A stretch of 64,000 nucleotides of DNA from Oceanobacillus jeddahensis (GCF_000750635.1 NZ_CCDM010000003.1:85115-149114), one strand, 5' to 3'. Positions 52,766 to 61,806 are shown, counted from the stretch's first letter. The notes: a model not told the origin generated them from the sequence alone. Translations and numbers: made by a program.

Positions 52766-53206
52766 TTATTCCTGAATATGTACATTAGGGCATTGCTTTT
52801 TTAACTCTGTAATAAATTCTTTTCTATTCTTTGGCGAAATCTTTACACTGCCAAGTATGGCTGAATCGTAAAATAATTCAAGCCCATTCCTGGCAGATAA
52901 AATGCGATAACCAGTAAAGATATCTTTTGTGGGAGAAATTTTTCTTATGCTTTGATAGGCGATTTTACTCTTGAATGGTCCTCCTTTCACTAACAGATAA
53001 TTTTCATAAAAAATATACTTGATCGAAAAAGACATCCATAACAGAAGCCCTGCTAAAATAATAAACATAGCAGTCATTATCATGAGGATAGCTATGGATG
53101 CTTCTTTATCAATGAGTGGAGGCAGTAGCGTTACGGCACCTATTAATAAAATCACGATAGATATAAACGTTACGAAAAACCCGTCTACTTTTGAACGAAA
53201 AATCAT
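52766..53206 (-). CDS. Membrane protein with bacterial PH domain
   Basis: A 146-residue protein with two N-terminal transmembrane helices (FFVTFISIVILLIGAVTLL and ILMIMTAMFIILAGLLLWM) and a C-terminal domain (YENYLLVKGGPFKSKIAYQS, IRKISPTKDI, YDSAILGSVKISPKNRKEFI) matching the bPH_4 pattern. AAAGGTGG precedes the ATG. Function unknown; such proteins are often envelope-stress associated. Confidence 0.8.
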   Translation of the reverse strand: MIFRSKVDGFFVTFISIVILLIGAVTLLPPLIDKEASIAILMIMTAMFIILAGLLLWMSFSIKYIFYENYLLVKGGPFKSKIAYQSIRKISPTKDIFTGYRILSARNGLELFYDSAILGSVKISPKNRKEFITELKKQCPNVHIQE

Positions 53207-53268
53207 GGCGCATTACCACCTTTCTTACTGTTCCTACCCAACCATTATAAAGTGTTTTTCACTTTATT

Positions 53269-54135
53269 TCATTCATCCCAATGCAGACTCTGCTCTTTCA
53301 TCAATGAAATCATTGCTTGCATAGCAGGGGAAAGCTGTTTATTTTTATGATTCACAATAAACGTAGCATTTCCTGTATGATTTAATGAAATAAATTCACC
53401 TAGAATTTGTCCGGAAGCAAGTTCCTTTTCTACTGCGAAATAGGGCAGGATGGAAAAACCGAGTCCGGAAAGCACGCATTGCTTAATTGCTTCCAAGCTG
53501 GAAAAATTTAATGTATTCTTTGCTTCAATTTGTTCTTCCTGTATATATGTTTCCAGCATCCTTTTATAACTGCAGCTTTCTTCGGTGGAGAGAATCGTAT
53601 TTTCACTATCTTCTGGATCGACGGGCCTTACCAGAATAATCGATTCATCCTTTACTTTTTCAACCGTCAGCTCTTTATCAAACCAGTCATTTCTTTCTAA
53701 AACAAAGGCCATATCAATTTGTCCGTTCTTAAGCGCGGCAGAAATGTCTTTATTTTCAAGAGAGCGTAAAGATAACGTCACATCAGGATATCTTTTTTTG
53801 TACTCCATCAGGATGGTCGGGATCCTGTATTGTGAGAAGATTTCTGTAACCCCGACAACAAGACTTCCCTTTGGCGCATCATCCATATTCATGATTTCTG
53901 CTGCTTCATTGTATAAATCAACAATTTTAACAGCATATGGGTGAAATTGTGTTCCGTAGTTTGTCAGAAATACTTTTCTGCCGATACGGTCGAATAAAGG
54001 TTTTTTTAGCTCCTTCTCCAGCTCCTTCACGTGTACCGTCACCGATGACTGTGAATAATCAAGGTATTCTGCTGCACGTTTAAATCCTCCTTTTTCCACG
54101 ATTGTTTTAAACGTAATTAAATGACGTAATTCCAC
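53269..54135 (-). CDS. LysR-family transcriptional regulator
   Basis: A 288-residue LysR regulator with an N-terminal winged helix (MELRHLITFKTIVEKGGFKR, then AAEYLDYSQSSVTVHVKELE) and a substrate-binding co-inducer domain beginning GSLVVGVTEIFSQYRIPTIL. GGAGGACAA precedes the ATG. It diverges from the MFS efflux gene at 54291, so it probably controls that gene through the shared promoter region. Confidence 0.92.
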   Translation of the reverse strand: MELRHLITFKTIVEKGGFKRAAEYLDYSQSSVTVHVKELEKELKKPLFDRIGRKVFLTNYGTQFHPYAVKIVDLYNEAAEIMNMDDAPKGSLVVGVTEIFSQYRIPTILMEYKKRYPDVTLSLRSLENKDISAALKNGQIDMAFVLERNDWFDKELTVEKVKDESIILVRPVDPEDSENTILSTEESCSYKRMLETYIQEEQIEAKNTLNFSSLEAIKQCVLSGLGFSILPYFAVEKELASGQILGEFISLNHTGNATFIVNHKNKQLSPAMQAMISLMKEQSLHWDE

Positions 54136-54155
54136 CTATTTGTCCTCCTTGTCTA

Positions 54156-54207
54156 ATAGTTTAATTTTATTAAACTATTTATTTAAAAAGATTCGTTTTA
54201 TTAAACT
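54156..54207. promoter_or_regulatory. Candidate LysR binding region
   Basis: ATAGTTTAAT (54156-54165) and ATTAAACTAT (54169-54178) form a perfect 10-bp inverted repeat around TTT, and ATTAAACTG recurs at about 54199-54207. This lies between the divergent LysR and MFS genes. LysR proteins bind such interrupted dyads with a second, weaker activation site. Confidence 0.6.
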
Positions 54208-54290
54208 GTTATGTATTAGTATAATCAAATCATGTTCTGTTGGAAAGGGGGAGAGCAGAAAAATTTAAAAATGAAAGAGAGGGCTTTAGT

Positions 54291-55715
54291 TTGAAAGAAA
54301 GATATCCAACATTATCTCAGCCGGCTACGTTATTAGGTTTATTTATTCTTTTATTAGCCGGTTTTATGACCATTCTTGATCTTTTTATAGTGAATGTCGC
54401 AATTCCGAGTATACAAGGAGATCTTGGTGCAAACTTTTCACAAATCGCTTTTATCGTTGCTGGTTACGAACTTGGTTTTGGCGTGCTTTTGATTACTGGC
54501 GGAAGACTTGGCGACCGTTTTGGGCGCAGACGTCTGTTTATCGTAGGGATGTTTGGCTTTACTATTACATCTGCGTTATGTGGGCTGGCAATTAATCCAG
54601 ATATGCTGATCATTGCTAGAGTACTTCAAGGCCTGACCGCCGCGATGATGCAGCCGCAAATCTATTCATCCATCCGGGTCAATTTTTCAGGCAGGGAAAG
54701 AGGAATTGCTTTCAGTTTGCTTGGGATGGTATTAGGCCTTGCTGCTATTGCGGGTCAAGTACTTGGCGGTTTTATTGTAGAAGCCGATTTTGGAGGACTC
54801 GGCTGGCGGATGATCTTCTTAATCAATATTCCCATCGGCATTTTCTCCATTCTAACGGCGCGATTCATCCCGGAATCACATGCTCCGGAGCGTCCGCTGC
54901 TGGACTGGGGCGGAGTAGTCATTGTTAGTCTCGGACTGATTTTATTTCTTGTCCCGCTTATTGAGTCACAGAATCATGGCTGGACGATATGGAGTTTCTT
55001 ATCCCTTGCGGCAGCAGCAGGAATACTATTTGGTTTTTGGCGGCATCAGGAAAGACGGCGCATTGCTAGAAGGCAGCCGCTGGTAGACACTATGCTCTTA
55101 CGTCAACCTCGATTTGCCATGGGTGGCAGCCTCGTCTTGCTGATATACTCTACTTCGTCCGTGTTTTTCTTGTGCTATGCGTTATTAGTACAAACAGGGC
55201 TGGGATTAAGTCCGCTTTCCGCAGGGATTCTTTTTGTGCCTTGCAGTATTGGATTTACCGCTGCCTCCATAGCTGCGCCCCGCCTGGTAGAACGTTTTGG
55301 AACGATGACGATTTTTTGGGGTGCTGTTTTTTATACCTTCTCTTTTGCTGTATTAATTTGGCAAGTATGGACTGCGGGAAGCGACTTAGTAGCTGCTCAT
55401 CTAATCACAGCACTTGTTTTTGTAGGGATTGGCCAAGGTTTAGTCATGACACCGCTCTTAAATCTGGTATTAGGATTTGTTGAAGAAAGCAAAGCAGGCA
55501 TGGCCTCAGGAATTATTTCTACTTTACAGCAGGTCGGTGCAGCTATCGGTCTGGCAGCAGTAAGCATATTTTTTGGGAGTGTTGTTGCTGATGCTGCCGG
55601 GAGTGACAGCGGTCTATATGCTTCTGCTTTCGTCAGCGCAATGTTTTATAACCTTATTGCTTCATTGATTTCCGCGGTTCTGCTTTGGAAAATGTCAAAA
55701 GAGCGGGCGGAATAA
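54291..55715 (+). CDS. MFS drug transporter, DHA2 (EmrB/QacA) family
   Basis: A 474-residue, 14-helix drug:H+ antiporter. Motif A is GGRLGDRFGRRRLFIVG, motif C-like segments follow (GLAAIAGQVLGGFI), and the N-terminal LDLFIVNVAIPSIQGDLGA is the DHA2 hallmark. TTG at 54291 with AGAGAGGG six bases upstream is preferred; the open frame extends back to 54240. Probably exports a toxic compound, under control of the divergent LysR regulator. Confidence 0.9.
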   Translation: MKERYPTLSQPATLLGLFILLLAGFMTILDLFIVNVAIPSIQGDLGANFSQIAFIVAGYELGFGVLLITGGRLGDRFGRRRLFIVGMFGFTITSALCGLAINPDMLIIARVLQGLTAAMMQPQIYSSIRVNFSGRERGIAFSLLGMVLGLAAIAGQVLGGFIVEADFGGLGWRMIFLINIPIGIFSILTARFIPESHAPERPLLDWGGVVIVSLGLILFLVPLIESQNHGWTIWSFLSLAAAAGILFGFWRHQERRRIARRQPLVDTMLLRQPRFAMGGSLVLLIYSTSSVFFLCYALLVQTGLGLSPLSAGILFVPCSIGFTAASIAAPRLVERFGTMTIFWGAVFYTFSFAVLIWQVWTAGSDLVAAHLITALVFVGIGQGLVMTPLLNLVLGFVEESKAGMASGIISTLQQVGAAIGLAAVSIFFGSVVADAAGSDSGLYASAFVSAMFYNLIASLISAVLLWKMSKERAE

Positions 55716-55750
55716 AGCTGATTTATTGTTTTTAATATTATAAAACGGAT

Positions 55751-55797
55751 AAAAGGGGAAAAGAGGCTTTCGTTTAAAAAGTCTCTTTTCCCTTTTG
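55751..55797 (+). terminator. Terminator after MFS efflux gene
   Basis: AAAAGGGGAAAAGAGGCT pairs, with one bulge, with AGTCTCTTTTCCCTTTT. 55798-55998 holds no gene but must contain the promoter of the AraC gene. Confidence 0.8.
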
Positions 55798-55998
55798 TAA
55801 AGTTAAATATTAATAGATTCTTGAAGGATTTTTTATAATAGTATTAAAGTGGGGAATAAAAAAGATTTATGATTTTTGCCTCTTCTCCATATATAATAGT
55901 CTTATTTGATATAATGAAATGAATAAATCTTTAAACTTAAAAATAGACGAAAATACTTCATAGTGATGTAGGGGCAAACAGGAAGGAGAAGCTGTCAT

Positions 55999-56733
55999 AT
56001 GTACAATCCTAAAGGAAATGGAAAACAAAAGACAGTACAACAAGTACAATTTATCGAGGCGGGACCACCAAGTCACTTATCACACTTAGTACATCGTTTT
56101 TTGGAAGTAAGGACTAACACCCCGCTGGATAATGACTACCTGTTTCATGCTTTACCCGACTCATGCACTTATATTATTTTTGACCAACTCAACACAGAGA
56201 TTGCAGGAATTACGAAAATTCATGTCGCTTCTGAGGAGTTAAACCTCGGTAAAGAATTTCATTATGTCAATATTCGTTTCTTGCCCGGAGTATGGAAAGG
56301 TCAAGCAATCTATGGCGTAGTAAACGCAACCTATAGAGGTGTTTTGCCGCTTAACGAAATAAACAGAGAACTGGCTGGTTTAGATTTTACCGCTAAAAAG
56401 TCCGTGCTAAGTCAGTTCGTGGAGTTGCTGATTGAAAGAAAGATGATAGCTGCAAACCCAGTAACGGAAAAGATATTCACACATATTGAAAATATTCATA
56501 CCGTAACTGATATGGCAGAGATCATAGGCATATCATCTCGGCAGCTCCAGCGAACTTTAGGACAAATAACAGGATTTGCTCCACACGATTTTCTTAAGGT
56601 GTTGCACCTGCAGCAGTCACTTGTTGGCGATAACTATCTGTCTTATTATGCTGATCAATCGCATTTTATACGTTCATTTCGCAAAGCAACAGGCTACACA
56701 CCTACGAGGTATGCTAAAAAGTTTGATGTCTGA
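55999..56733 (+). CDS. AraC-family transcriptional regulator
   Basis: A 244-residue regulator with a variable N-terminal sensor part and a C-terminal AraC/XylS DNA-binding domain: TVTDMAEIIGISSRQLQRTL, GQITGFAPHDFLKVLHLQQS, YADQSHFIRSFRKATGYTPT. GGAAGGAG precedes ATG 55999. The adjacent VOC gene, 67 bases downstream, may be its target or share its transcript. Confidence 0.88.
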   Translation: MYNPKGNGKQKTVQQVQFIEAGPPSHLSHLVHRFLEVRTNTPLDNDYLFHALPDSCTYIIFDQLNTEIAGITKIHVASEELNLGKEFHYVNIRFLPGVWKGQAIYGVVNATYRGVLPLNEINRELAGLDFTAKKSVLSQFVELLIERKMIAANPVTEKIFTHIENIHTVTDMAEIIGISSRQLQRTLGQITGFAPHDFLKVLHLQQSLVGDNYLSYYADQSHFIRSFRKATGYTPTRYAKKFDV

Positions 56734-56800
56734 TTTATACAATACACGTCACCTGCAGTTTACTATACTAGACATATAATAACCAAAGGGAGAGAATCAT

Positions 56801-57193
56801 ATGTCTAAACATGTAAACAAAGTGGCTTTTTTTGAATTGCCGGCTGATGATGTCGAACGAGCAAGCACGTTTTATAAGAAAGCTTTTGACTGGGACACAC
56901 CTGAGCAAGGCGGAGGCAACGTGTGGGCATTTACTGCACCGACCGATGAGAAGGGCAATCCGATAGAGACAGGAGCTATTAATGGCGATATCCGCCAGCG
57001 TGACAAAGGATTTGATCGTCCGCTTATCATGATTTTGGTTGAGGATGTCGAGGCTCAACTGAAAGAGGTAGAGAACTCAGGTGGTAAAGTGATACATCCA
57101 GCACAAGATGAAAGTCAATTTGGCGGTCCAGTATGGGCAGTATTTAGCGACACTGAGGGTAATCATGTAGGTGTATATTCGTTTGAATCTTGA
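56801..57193 (+). CDS. VOC-family (glyoxalase-like) protein
   Basis: A 130-residue single-chain vicinal-oxygen-chelate protein: VAFFELPADDVERASTFYKK, FDWDTPEQGGGNVW, MILVEDVEAQLKEVENSGGK and VWAVFSDTEGNHVGVYSFE. AAAGGGAGAG precedes the ATG. The family includes glyoxalase I, dioxygenases and resistance proteins; the substrate cannot be told from sequence. Confidence 0.85.
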   Translation: MSKHVNKVAFFELPADDVERASTFYKKAFDWDTPEQGGGNVWAFTAPTDEKGNPIETGAINGDIRQRDKGFDRPLIMILVEDVEAQLKEVENSGGKVIHPAQDESQFGGPVWAVFSDTEGNHVGVYSFES

Positions 57194-57499
57194 AGCATCA
57201 ACTAATCTTGTTAAACATCCATTAAAAGTGAAAAGATAACAAGGAAAATAAAGATATTTATAAAATTTGAATGAAGGTGGAGAAGCGACTATCGTATTTT
57301 ATCATAAATGAGAGTCATCATTCATTGTGCTCTTCGCTAAACAGTATATCATTGTAAAGATAAAACTTTTATATTAACGGATTTATCAGAAAATTATTGT
57401 ACATGAAGTAAGAAATTGTATATAGTTAAAGTACAATAGAAGAAAAACCAGCTCATATTACAGATTTATGAAACATATTGTGTGAGAGGAGGAGTGACG

Positions 57500-57979
57500 G
57501 TGGAAGAAAAAGTGGATAAAGCAATACAGGATATTTATCCCGATGATTTCGCCTGGTGCTATGGATGTGGCCGATTAAACAAGGATGGTCATCATCTGCG
57601 AACAGGCTGGGAAGGGGATAAGACGGTAACCATTTTTACACCTGATTCAAAGTATATGGGAATACCGGGTTTTATTTACGGTGGTTTGATAGCTTCGTTA
57701 ATGGATTGTCACGGATCAGGATCCGCAGCACTTGCTTTACACCGTAAGAACGGGAACGAGATTGGTGATGGAACGGTACCGCCCAGATTAATCACCGCAA
57801 GCCTCAATATGGACTTCCTTAAGCCAACTCCACAGGAGGTTCCACTAAAAGCAATTGGAACGGTGGAAGAGATCCATCCTAAAAGATGGAAAGTTCATAC
57901 AGAAATCTTTGCAAATGATGTTCTCTGTGCTCGGGGAGAGGTCGTACTTGTTGTTATGCCCAGTTCGTTTATAAAATAA
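57500..57979 (+). CDS. Hotdog-fold thioesterase (PaaI-like) family protein
   Basis: A 159-residue protein beginning with a CYGCGRLNKDGHHLRTGWEG segment and the hotdog core GIPGFIYGGLIASLMDCHGS, LITASLNMDFLKPTPQEV and VLCARGEVVLVVMP. The HGG-type motif reads YGG followed by a catalytic-range Asp. GTG at 57500, seven bases after GAGGAGG, is the best start. It probably hydrolyses an acyl-CoA; the substrate is unknown. The preceding 57194-57481 has no gene. Confidence 0.78.
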   Translation: MEEKVDKAIQDIYPDDFAWCYGCGRLNKDGHHLRTGWEGDKTVTIFTPDSKYMGIPGFIYGGLIASLMDCHGSGSAALALHRKNGNEIGDGTVPPRLITASLNMDFLKPTPQEVPLKAIGTVEEIHPKRWKVHTEIFANDVLCARGEVVLVVMPSSFIK

Positions 57980-58039
57980 GAATGCTAAATCGAATAAATA
58001 CTTTCTCACTATAAATCCAAACAATTTTTTAATGTAACG

Positions 58040-58064
58040 AAAACCGTCTTTATGGCGGTTTTTT
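58040..58064 (+). terminator. Terminator after thioesterase gene
   Basis: AAAACCG pairs with CGGTTTT, followed by TTAAA. A 17-codon ORF (58079-58132) with GGAGG before its ATG follows and ends at TAG; I attach no function to it. Confidence 0.7.
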
Positions 58065-58204
58065 AAATGGAGGAAAAATGAACATAAAAAAGAGAATATA
58101 TGATATGCTAAACACTTCGATCAGGACATAGCCCGGATCACCGAAAGATATTATTTCAGATTGCTGCAGTGCTAATGTATTAACAAGTTGCTGGTATTGA
58201 AAAA

Positions 58205-58477
58205 ATGATTGTTTTCATTTCTCTATTTATAGTAGGAGGGTGTTCATTATTTCAAGATGGTAATGAGGCAGAGCTTGAAAAAACAACGGTTAAAGAAGGA
58301 TATTATTATCAACTGGAAGAGGTTACAAACGAATTATTTTTAAGTGACGAAGATGCACAAGAATGGATGAAATACTACTTAAAGAATAATCAGGATAAGG
58401 AAGTTAATAAAACAAGAAATTATTCCATTAAGAAAAGATCTGCAGGAGATATCAGAAAAAGTATTATAACAGAATAG
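58205..58477 (+). CDS. Small putative lipoprotein
   Basis: A 90-codon frame whose N-terminus is a short lipoprotein signal (MIVFISLFIVGGC, lipobox IVGGC at residues 10-13). A charged, Lys/Glu-rich soluble part follows with no recognised family. There is no good ribosome-binding site before ATG 58205, and a well-initiated 17-codon ORF lies upstream (58079), so this may be the remains of a longer gene. Confidence 0.4.
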   Translation: MIVFISLFIVGGCSLFQDGNEAELEKTTVKEGYYYQLEEVTNELFLSDEDAQEWMKYYLKNNQDKEVNKTRNYSIKKRSAGDIRKSIITE

Positions 58478-58483
58478 TAAATA

Positions 58484-58522
58484 AGAAAAACCAACAAGTA
58501 GATGCTATTCGTTGGTTTTTCT
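58484..58522. terminator. Bidirectional terminator
   Basis: AGAAAAACCAAC (58484-58495) pairs perfectly with GTTGGTTTTTCT (58511-58522). It serves the converging small lipoprotein gene and the ECF ATPase operon. Confidence 0.85.
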
Positions 58523-58536
58523 ATTGAGATAGAAGT

Positions 58537-59346
58537 TTAGTCTCTGACGACCCGATTCAGTTTTTCTATCAGTTCTTCTTCTGTTAAATAGCTGTTATCT
58601 ATTCCAAGGTTTTTCGCTAATTTTAAAATGGATGGTTGTTCCAGAAAGGCTTTTTTTAGAATGTCCGCATGCATAAAAACTTCTTTGGTTGGACCGTCAA
58701 GGAGAACGTTTCCCTGATGAAATACAATGGTTCTTTCAAACACTTGTGCGGCAAAGTCCATATCATGCAGAATACAAAGAACTAATTTACCTTCCTTTCT
58801 GAGTTCAGCAATTATATTTTTCAGGATTTGTTTTCCGGCATAGTCTTGTCCCATCGTAGGCTCATCAAAGATCACTACATTGGTATTCATTGCTAAAATG
58901 GAAGCAACTGCAATCATCTTGCGCTCAGATAAGCTTAAATCATAAGGGTTTTGCTCTGCTTGATGTTCCAGTCCAACTTTTCGTAAAGCTGTTATCGCAT
59001 TGGCTTGTGCTTCATCTTCGGTTTGACCAATATTTTGAGGTCCAAACATTACCTCATCAATTACTTTATTTTTAAAAATTTGGTCATTCGGATTTTGGAA
59101 AACCATGCCAATATCCTTCGCAAGTGTTGCAGCCGTTAATCGACTAATATCTTTTCCATTATAAAGTATGGATCCGGCTGTTGGTTTTAAAAGACCCTTT
59201 AACAGCTTTACAAAAGTTGATTTTCCTGCGCCATTTTGTCCGATAATTGCAGTAGATTCTTTCATTAAATGTAAATGTATACCTTGGAGGATCTTCTTTT
59301 CTGCTGTGTATGAGAATTGCAGCTTTTCTACTTTGATTTCATTCAT
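58537..59346 (-). CDS. ECF transporter ATPase (second A component)
   Basis: A 269-residue ABC ATPase of the energy-coupling-factor type: Walker A GQNGAGKST, Q-loop in MVFQNPNDQIFKNKV, Walker B VVIFDEPTMGQD and a switch His in CILHDMDFAAQVFE. The signature is LSLSERKM, not the canonical LSGGQ, so this half has probably lost full activity as in asymmetric ATPase pairs. The start overlaps the upstream ATPase gene by 8 bases. Last gene of the operon. Confidence 0.88.
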   Translation of the reverse strand: MNEIKVEKLQFSYTAEKKILQGIHLHLMKESTAIIGQNGAGKSTFVKLLKGLLKPTAGSILYNGKDISRLTAATLAKDIGMVFQNPNDQIFKNKVIDEVMFGPQNIGQTEDEAQANAITALRKVGLEHQAEQNPYDLSLSERKMIAVASILAMNTNVVIFDEPTMGQDYAGKQILKNIIAELRKEGKLVLCILHDMDFAAQVFERTIVFHQGNVLLDGPTKEVFMHADILKKAFLEQPSILKLAKNLGIDNSYLTEEELIEKLNRVVRD

Positions 59347-60187
59347 TTTTAGTCACCAGGCTATCTGCGGGAAATTGTTCATATCGAACAGGGTAGAGCC
59401 CTGTATTTTTATTTGTTATCCCTAATCTTTTAGCAATTCGTGTGATGGTTGGTGCTTCCACTCCATGTTCCATCAAATCCTCCCGGGAAAATATATGATC
59501 CGGCGTATTGAAATCAATCAGTTTCCCGTCATCTAACAGTAAAACCTTATCTGCGTATTCTGCAATTTTTTCCATCTTTTGTTCAGCCATAATAATGGTA
59601 ATTCCTTCTTTTGCAAGTCCTTCAACAACTTTAAAGACTTCTTCAGAACCTTGAGGGTCGAGCTGAGAAGTCGGTTCATCCAATATGAGAATATCGGGGC
59701 GCATGGCAATCACGCTGGCAATCGCAACACGCTGCATTTGTCCGCCAGATAAGCCAAATGGGAACTGATCCTTAATCTCAACAATATCAAGAAGTTCCAG
59801 ACTTTCTTCAATCCTTTTTATCATTTCAGCACGCTCTAACCCCATATTTTCCAGACCAAATGCAATCTCTTCATAAACGGTGTATTTTGATCCGGTCATT
59901 TGGGAAAAAGGATTTTCAAAAACAAGTCCAACCTTTGTGATGATATCTTCTATTTCGACATACCTGACCTCAATATCTTCTATTAATACTTTGCCGCCAT
60001 ATGCTCCTTTGAAAAAATGCGGAACCAGACCTGCTAATGAAAAGCATAACGTAGATTTACCTGCCGTATTTCGCCCGATCAGCCCGATAAATTCTCCTTT
60101 TTCAAGCGTGAATGAAATATCGTTGAGCACTAATTTATCCGTATCAGGATATTTATATTTCAGATTCTGAACCTCTACAATTTTCAT
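59339..60187 (-). CDS. ECF transporter ATPase (first A component)
   Basis: A 282-residue ABC ATPase: Walker A GRNTAGKST (Thr replaces the usual Gly), FENPFSQMTGSKYTVYEEIA, signature LSGGQMQRVAIA and Walker B ILILDEPTSQLDP. ATG 60187 follows GGAGG nine bases upstream and overlaps the stop codon of the T-component gene (ATGA). It pairs with the next ATPase to power the ECF importer. Confidence 0.88.
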   Translation of the reverse strand: MKIVEVQNLKYKYPDTDKLVLNDISFTLEKGEFIGLIGRNTAGKSTLCFSLAGLVPHFFKGAYGGKVLIEDIEVRYVEIEDIITKVGLVFENPFSQMTGSKYTVYEEIAFGLENMGLERAEMIKRIEESLELLDIVEIKDQFPFGLSGGQMQRVAIASVIAMRPDILILDEPTSQLDPQGSEEVFKVVEGLAKEGITIIMAEQKMEKIAEYADKVLLLDDGKLIDFNTPDHIFSREDLMEHGVEAPTITRIAKRLGITNKNTGLYPVRYEQFPADSLVTKNE

Positions 60188-60960
60188 ATAAAAAGCCTCC
60201 AAATGATAGTTCCTATTAAAGCAACGATTAATAATAATTGAATGATTCCTTGATATCGATATAATCTCGTTTCATTGAGAAATGTCTTTTGATGCTTCAT
60301 ATTAAAACCGCGCATTTCTAAAGCAATCGCTCGTTCCCGTGTATCATTGAGTGTATTTAAAACGACGGGGCCAATTAATGGAATAAAAGCTTTTGTTCGC
60401 ACTAGCAAATTTCCCTCTGTTTCCATACCACGTGCACGCTGGGCATCTGTAATTTTGTCAACAGTGGCACGCATTTGCGGGATAAGCTGCAGTACAGAAA
60501 GAATGATATAACCAATCTTGGGCGACATGCCAATTTTAATTAATCGTTCTACAAGCTCGTCCGATTTAGTTGTTAAAATCAGTACGCCGAATGCACAAAG
60601 CATATTAATGACGCGTAAGGTTAATAAAAGCGCATAGGACAATCCTTCTTTATAAAAAGAAATCACACCAATTGAAAAGAGTACTGTTTCATTACTTTGA
60701 TGAAATGCTCCTTGGACAATAATAATGGAAATAATAAGCAGAAGACTAAGAATAATAATAGGGAATATTTTGCGAAAAACTTTCCCGATGATTAACAGTG
60801 CAATGGTAATAGCAGTTACCGTAATAACAAACAAATGAACAGGTAAAATATATGTAATTGCAATACTTACGATGACATACATTATTTTTGTTAAAGGGTC
60901 CATCTTATGAATAAGTGAATCCCTTTCAACATACAACGCCAATGATGTAGCGATGATCAC
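60184..60960 (-). CDS. ECF transporter transmembrane (T) component
   Basis: A 258-residue EcfT-like protein with about five helices and the conserved cytoplasmic coupling motifs (RATVDKITDAQRARGMETEG and RERAIALEMRGFNMKHQKTF, containing the two A-R-G signatures). The start is uncertain: GTG 60960 lies only three bases after AAGGAGG, and TTG 60942 is an alternative. An imperfect hairpin (GGTTGCCTACCTG with CAGGAGGTAACC) lies at about 60981-61016. It links S component and ATPases. Confidence 0.82.
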   Translation of the reverse strand: MIIATSLALYVERDSLIHKMDPLTKIMYVIVSIAITYILPVHLFVITVTAITIALLIIGKVFRKIFPIIILSLLLIISIIIVQGAFHQSNETVLFSIGVISFYKEGLSYALLLTLRVINMLCAFGVLILTTKSDELVERLIKIGMSPKIGYIILSVLQLIPQMRATVDKITDAQRARGMETEGNLLVRTKAFIPLIGPVVLNTLNDTRERAIALEMRGFNMKHQKTFLNETRLYRYQGIIQLLLIVALIGTIIWRLFI

Positions 60961-61032
60961 CAGCCTCCTTAAAAAGAGATAAGGGTTACCTCCTGTAATG
61001 GGGCAGGTAGGCAACCCCTCATGTTTCTATTT

Positions 61033-61181
61033 ATCACGGAGAAGCGCCCGTAAAACTCCCGCCTTCGGATAAAGAGGGAGAATACATTTATTTAGGCGAG
61101 GATCAGGTAAGCTAACTCCTTGAATCACTCAGGCTAATTCAGTGGGAGAAAAAAACTCCTACCAAATGAAGTTTCGTTTTA
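61033..61181 (+). repeat. Dispersed palindromic element copy R9
   Basis: ATCACGGAGAAGCGCCCGT, AAAACTCCCGCCTTC, then a decayed right arm TAGGCGAGGATCAGGTAAGC, CTTGAATCACTCAGGCTAAT, AACTCCTACCAAATGAAG and TTTCGTTTTA. It separates the ECF S gene from the T gene in one operon. On the minus strand the S-component stop codon (61179-61181) is made by the TAA at the element's own TTTTA end, so the insertion fixes the C-terminus of that protein. Confidence 0.88.
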
Positions 61182-61781
61182 AAGTTCTTCTATCTTATTA
61201 TCACTGCGATAGACATTTGTAAGTGTTTTTGGTAATCCTTTAAAAATTAGAAAGGCAATAATTACGGTTACAACTTTGTCTGGAACATCTACGACGATAC
61301 TGTTGCCAAATGAGGCTATCCAGACAGGAAAATCATTAGAAATTAAGAATGCATAGAAAGCATCGCCCCAGACGTTTCCAGTTTGACCTCCCCAAAAAGT
61401 CATATTCAGCGGTGTCGAGACAATTGCTGCAACGAACCCAACTACAAGGCCAATGACAACTGCTTTTTTGATATTGGCAATCCAGCCTTTGTAGGCCATC
61501 ATTCCAACAATAAGCCCAATTGCTCCACTCGTGATTGCATAGACAGTAGAAATCGGATCGACAGTAATACCATAAATAAGATTATTAATAATTCCAGATG
61601 CTGCTCCAATAATTGGTCCAGCTAACATACTTGCTAATACTGTTCCGATTGCATCAAGCCACAAAGGCAGCTTCAACAGTCCGGCAAATAATTTTCCAAG
61701 ATAGTTAATCCCGATTGCTGCTGGAATCAAAACGATTGCTGCCGTTGAAAGCTTAAGTGACCACATGCTTTTTGTGCTCAT
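61179..61781 (-). CDS. ECF transporter substrate-binding (S) component
   Basis: A 200-residue, six-helix S component. Features of the family are an N-terminal helix with small residues (STAAIVLIPAAIGINYLGK), the Ala/Gly-rich LASMLAGPIIGAASGIINNL and PISTVYAITSGAIGLIVGMM. GGGGGAATAAAA precedes ATG 61781. It follows a nucleoside phosphorylase gene by 25 bases, so the imported substrate is likely a nucleoside, an inference from the operon. The last residues (KIEEL then stop) touch repeat R9. Confidence 0.8.
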   Translation of the reverse strand: MSTKSMWSLKLSTAAIVLIPAAIGINYLGKLFAGLLKLPLWLDAIGTVLASMLAGPIIGAASGIINNLIYGITVDPISTVYAITSGAIGLIVGMMAYKGWIANIKKAVVIGLVVGFVAAIVSTPLNMTFWGGQTGNVWGDAFYAFLISNDFPVWIASFGNSIVVDVPDKVVTVIIAFLIFKGLPKTLTNVYRSDNKIEEL

Positions 61782-61806
61782 TTTTATTCCCCCTTTTAAT
61801 TTATTT

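Noticed and set aside
54271..54294. Seven-codon ATG ORF before the MFS efflux gene as a leader peptide
   Set aside because: It overlaps the region of the proposed TTG start and could be accidental; no attenuator hairpin accompanies it.
1393..61181. R elements as a CRISPR array
   Set aside because: Copies are kilobases apart, have different lengths and one is inverted; no spacers and no cas genes are present.
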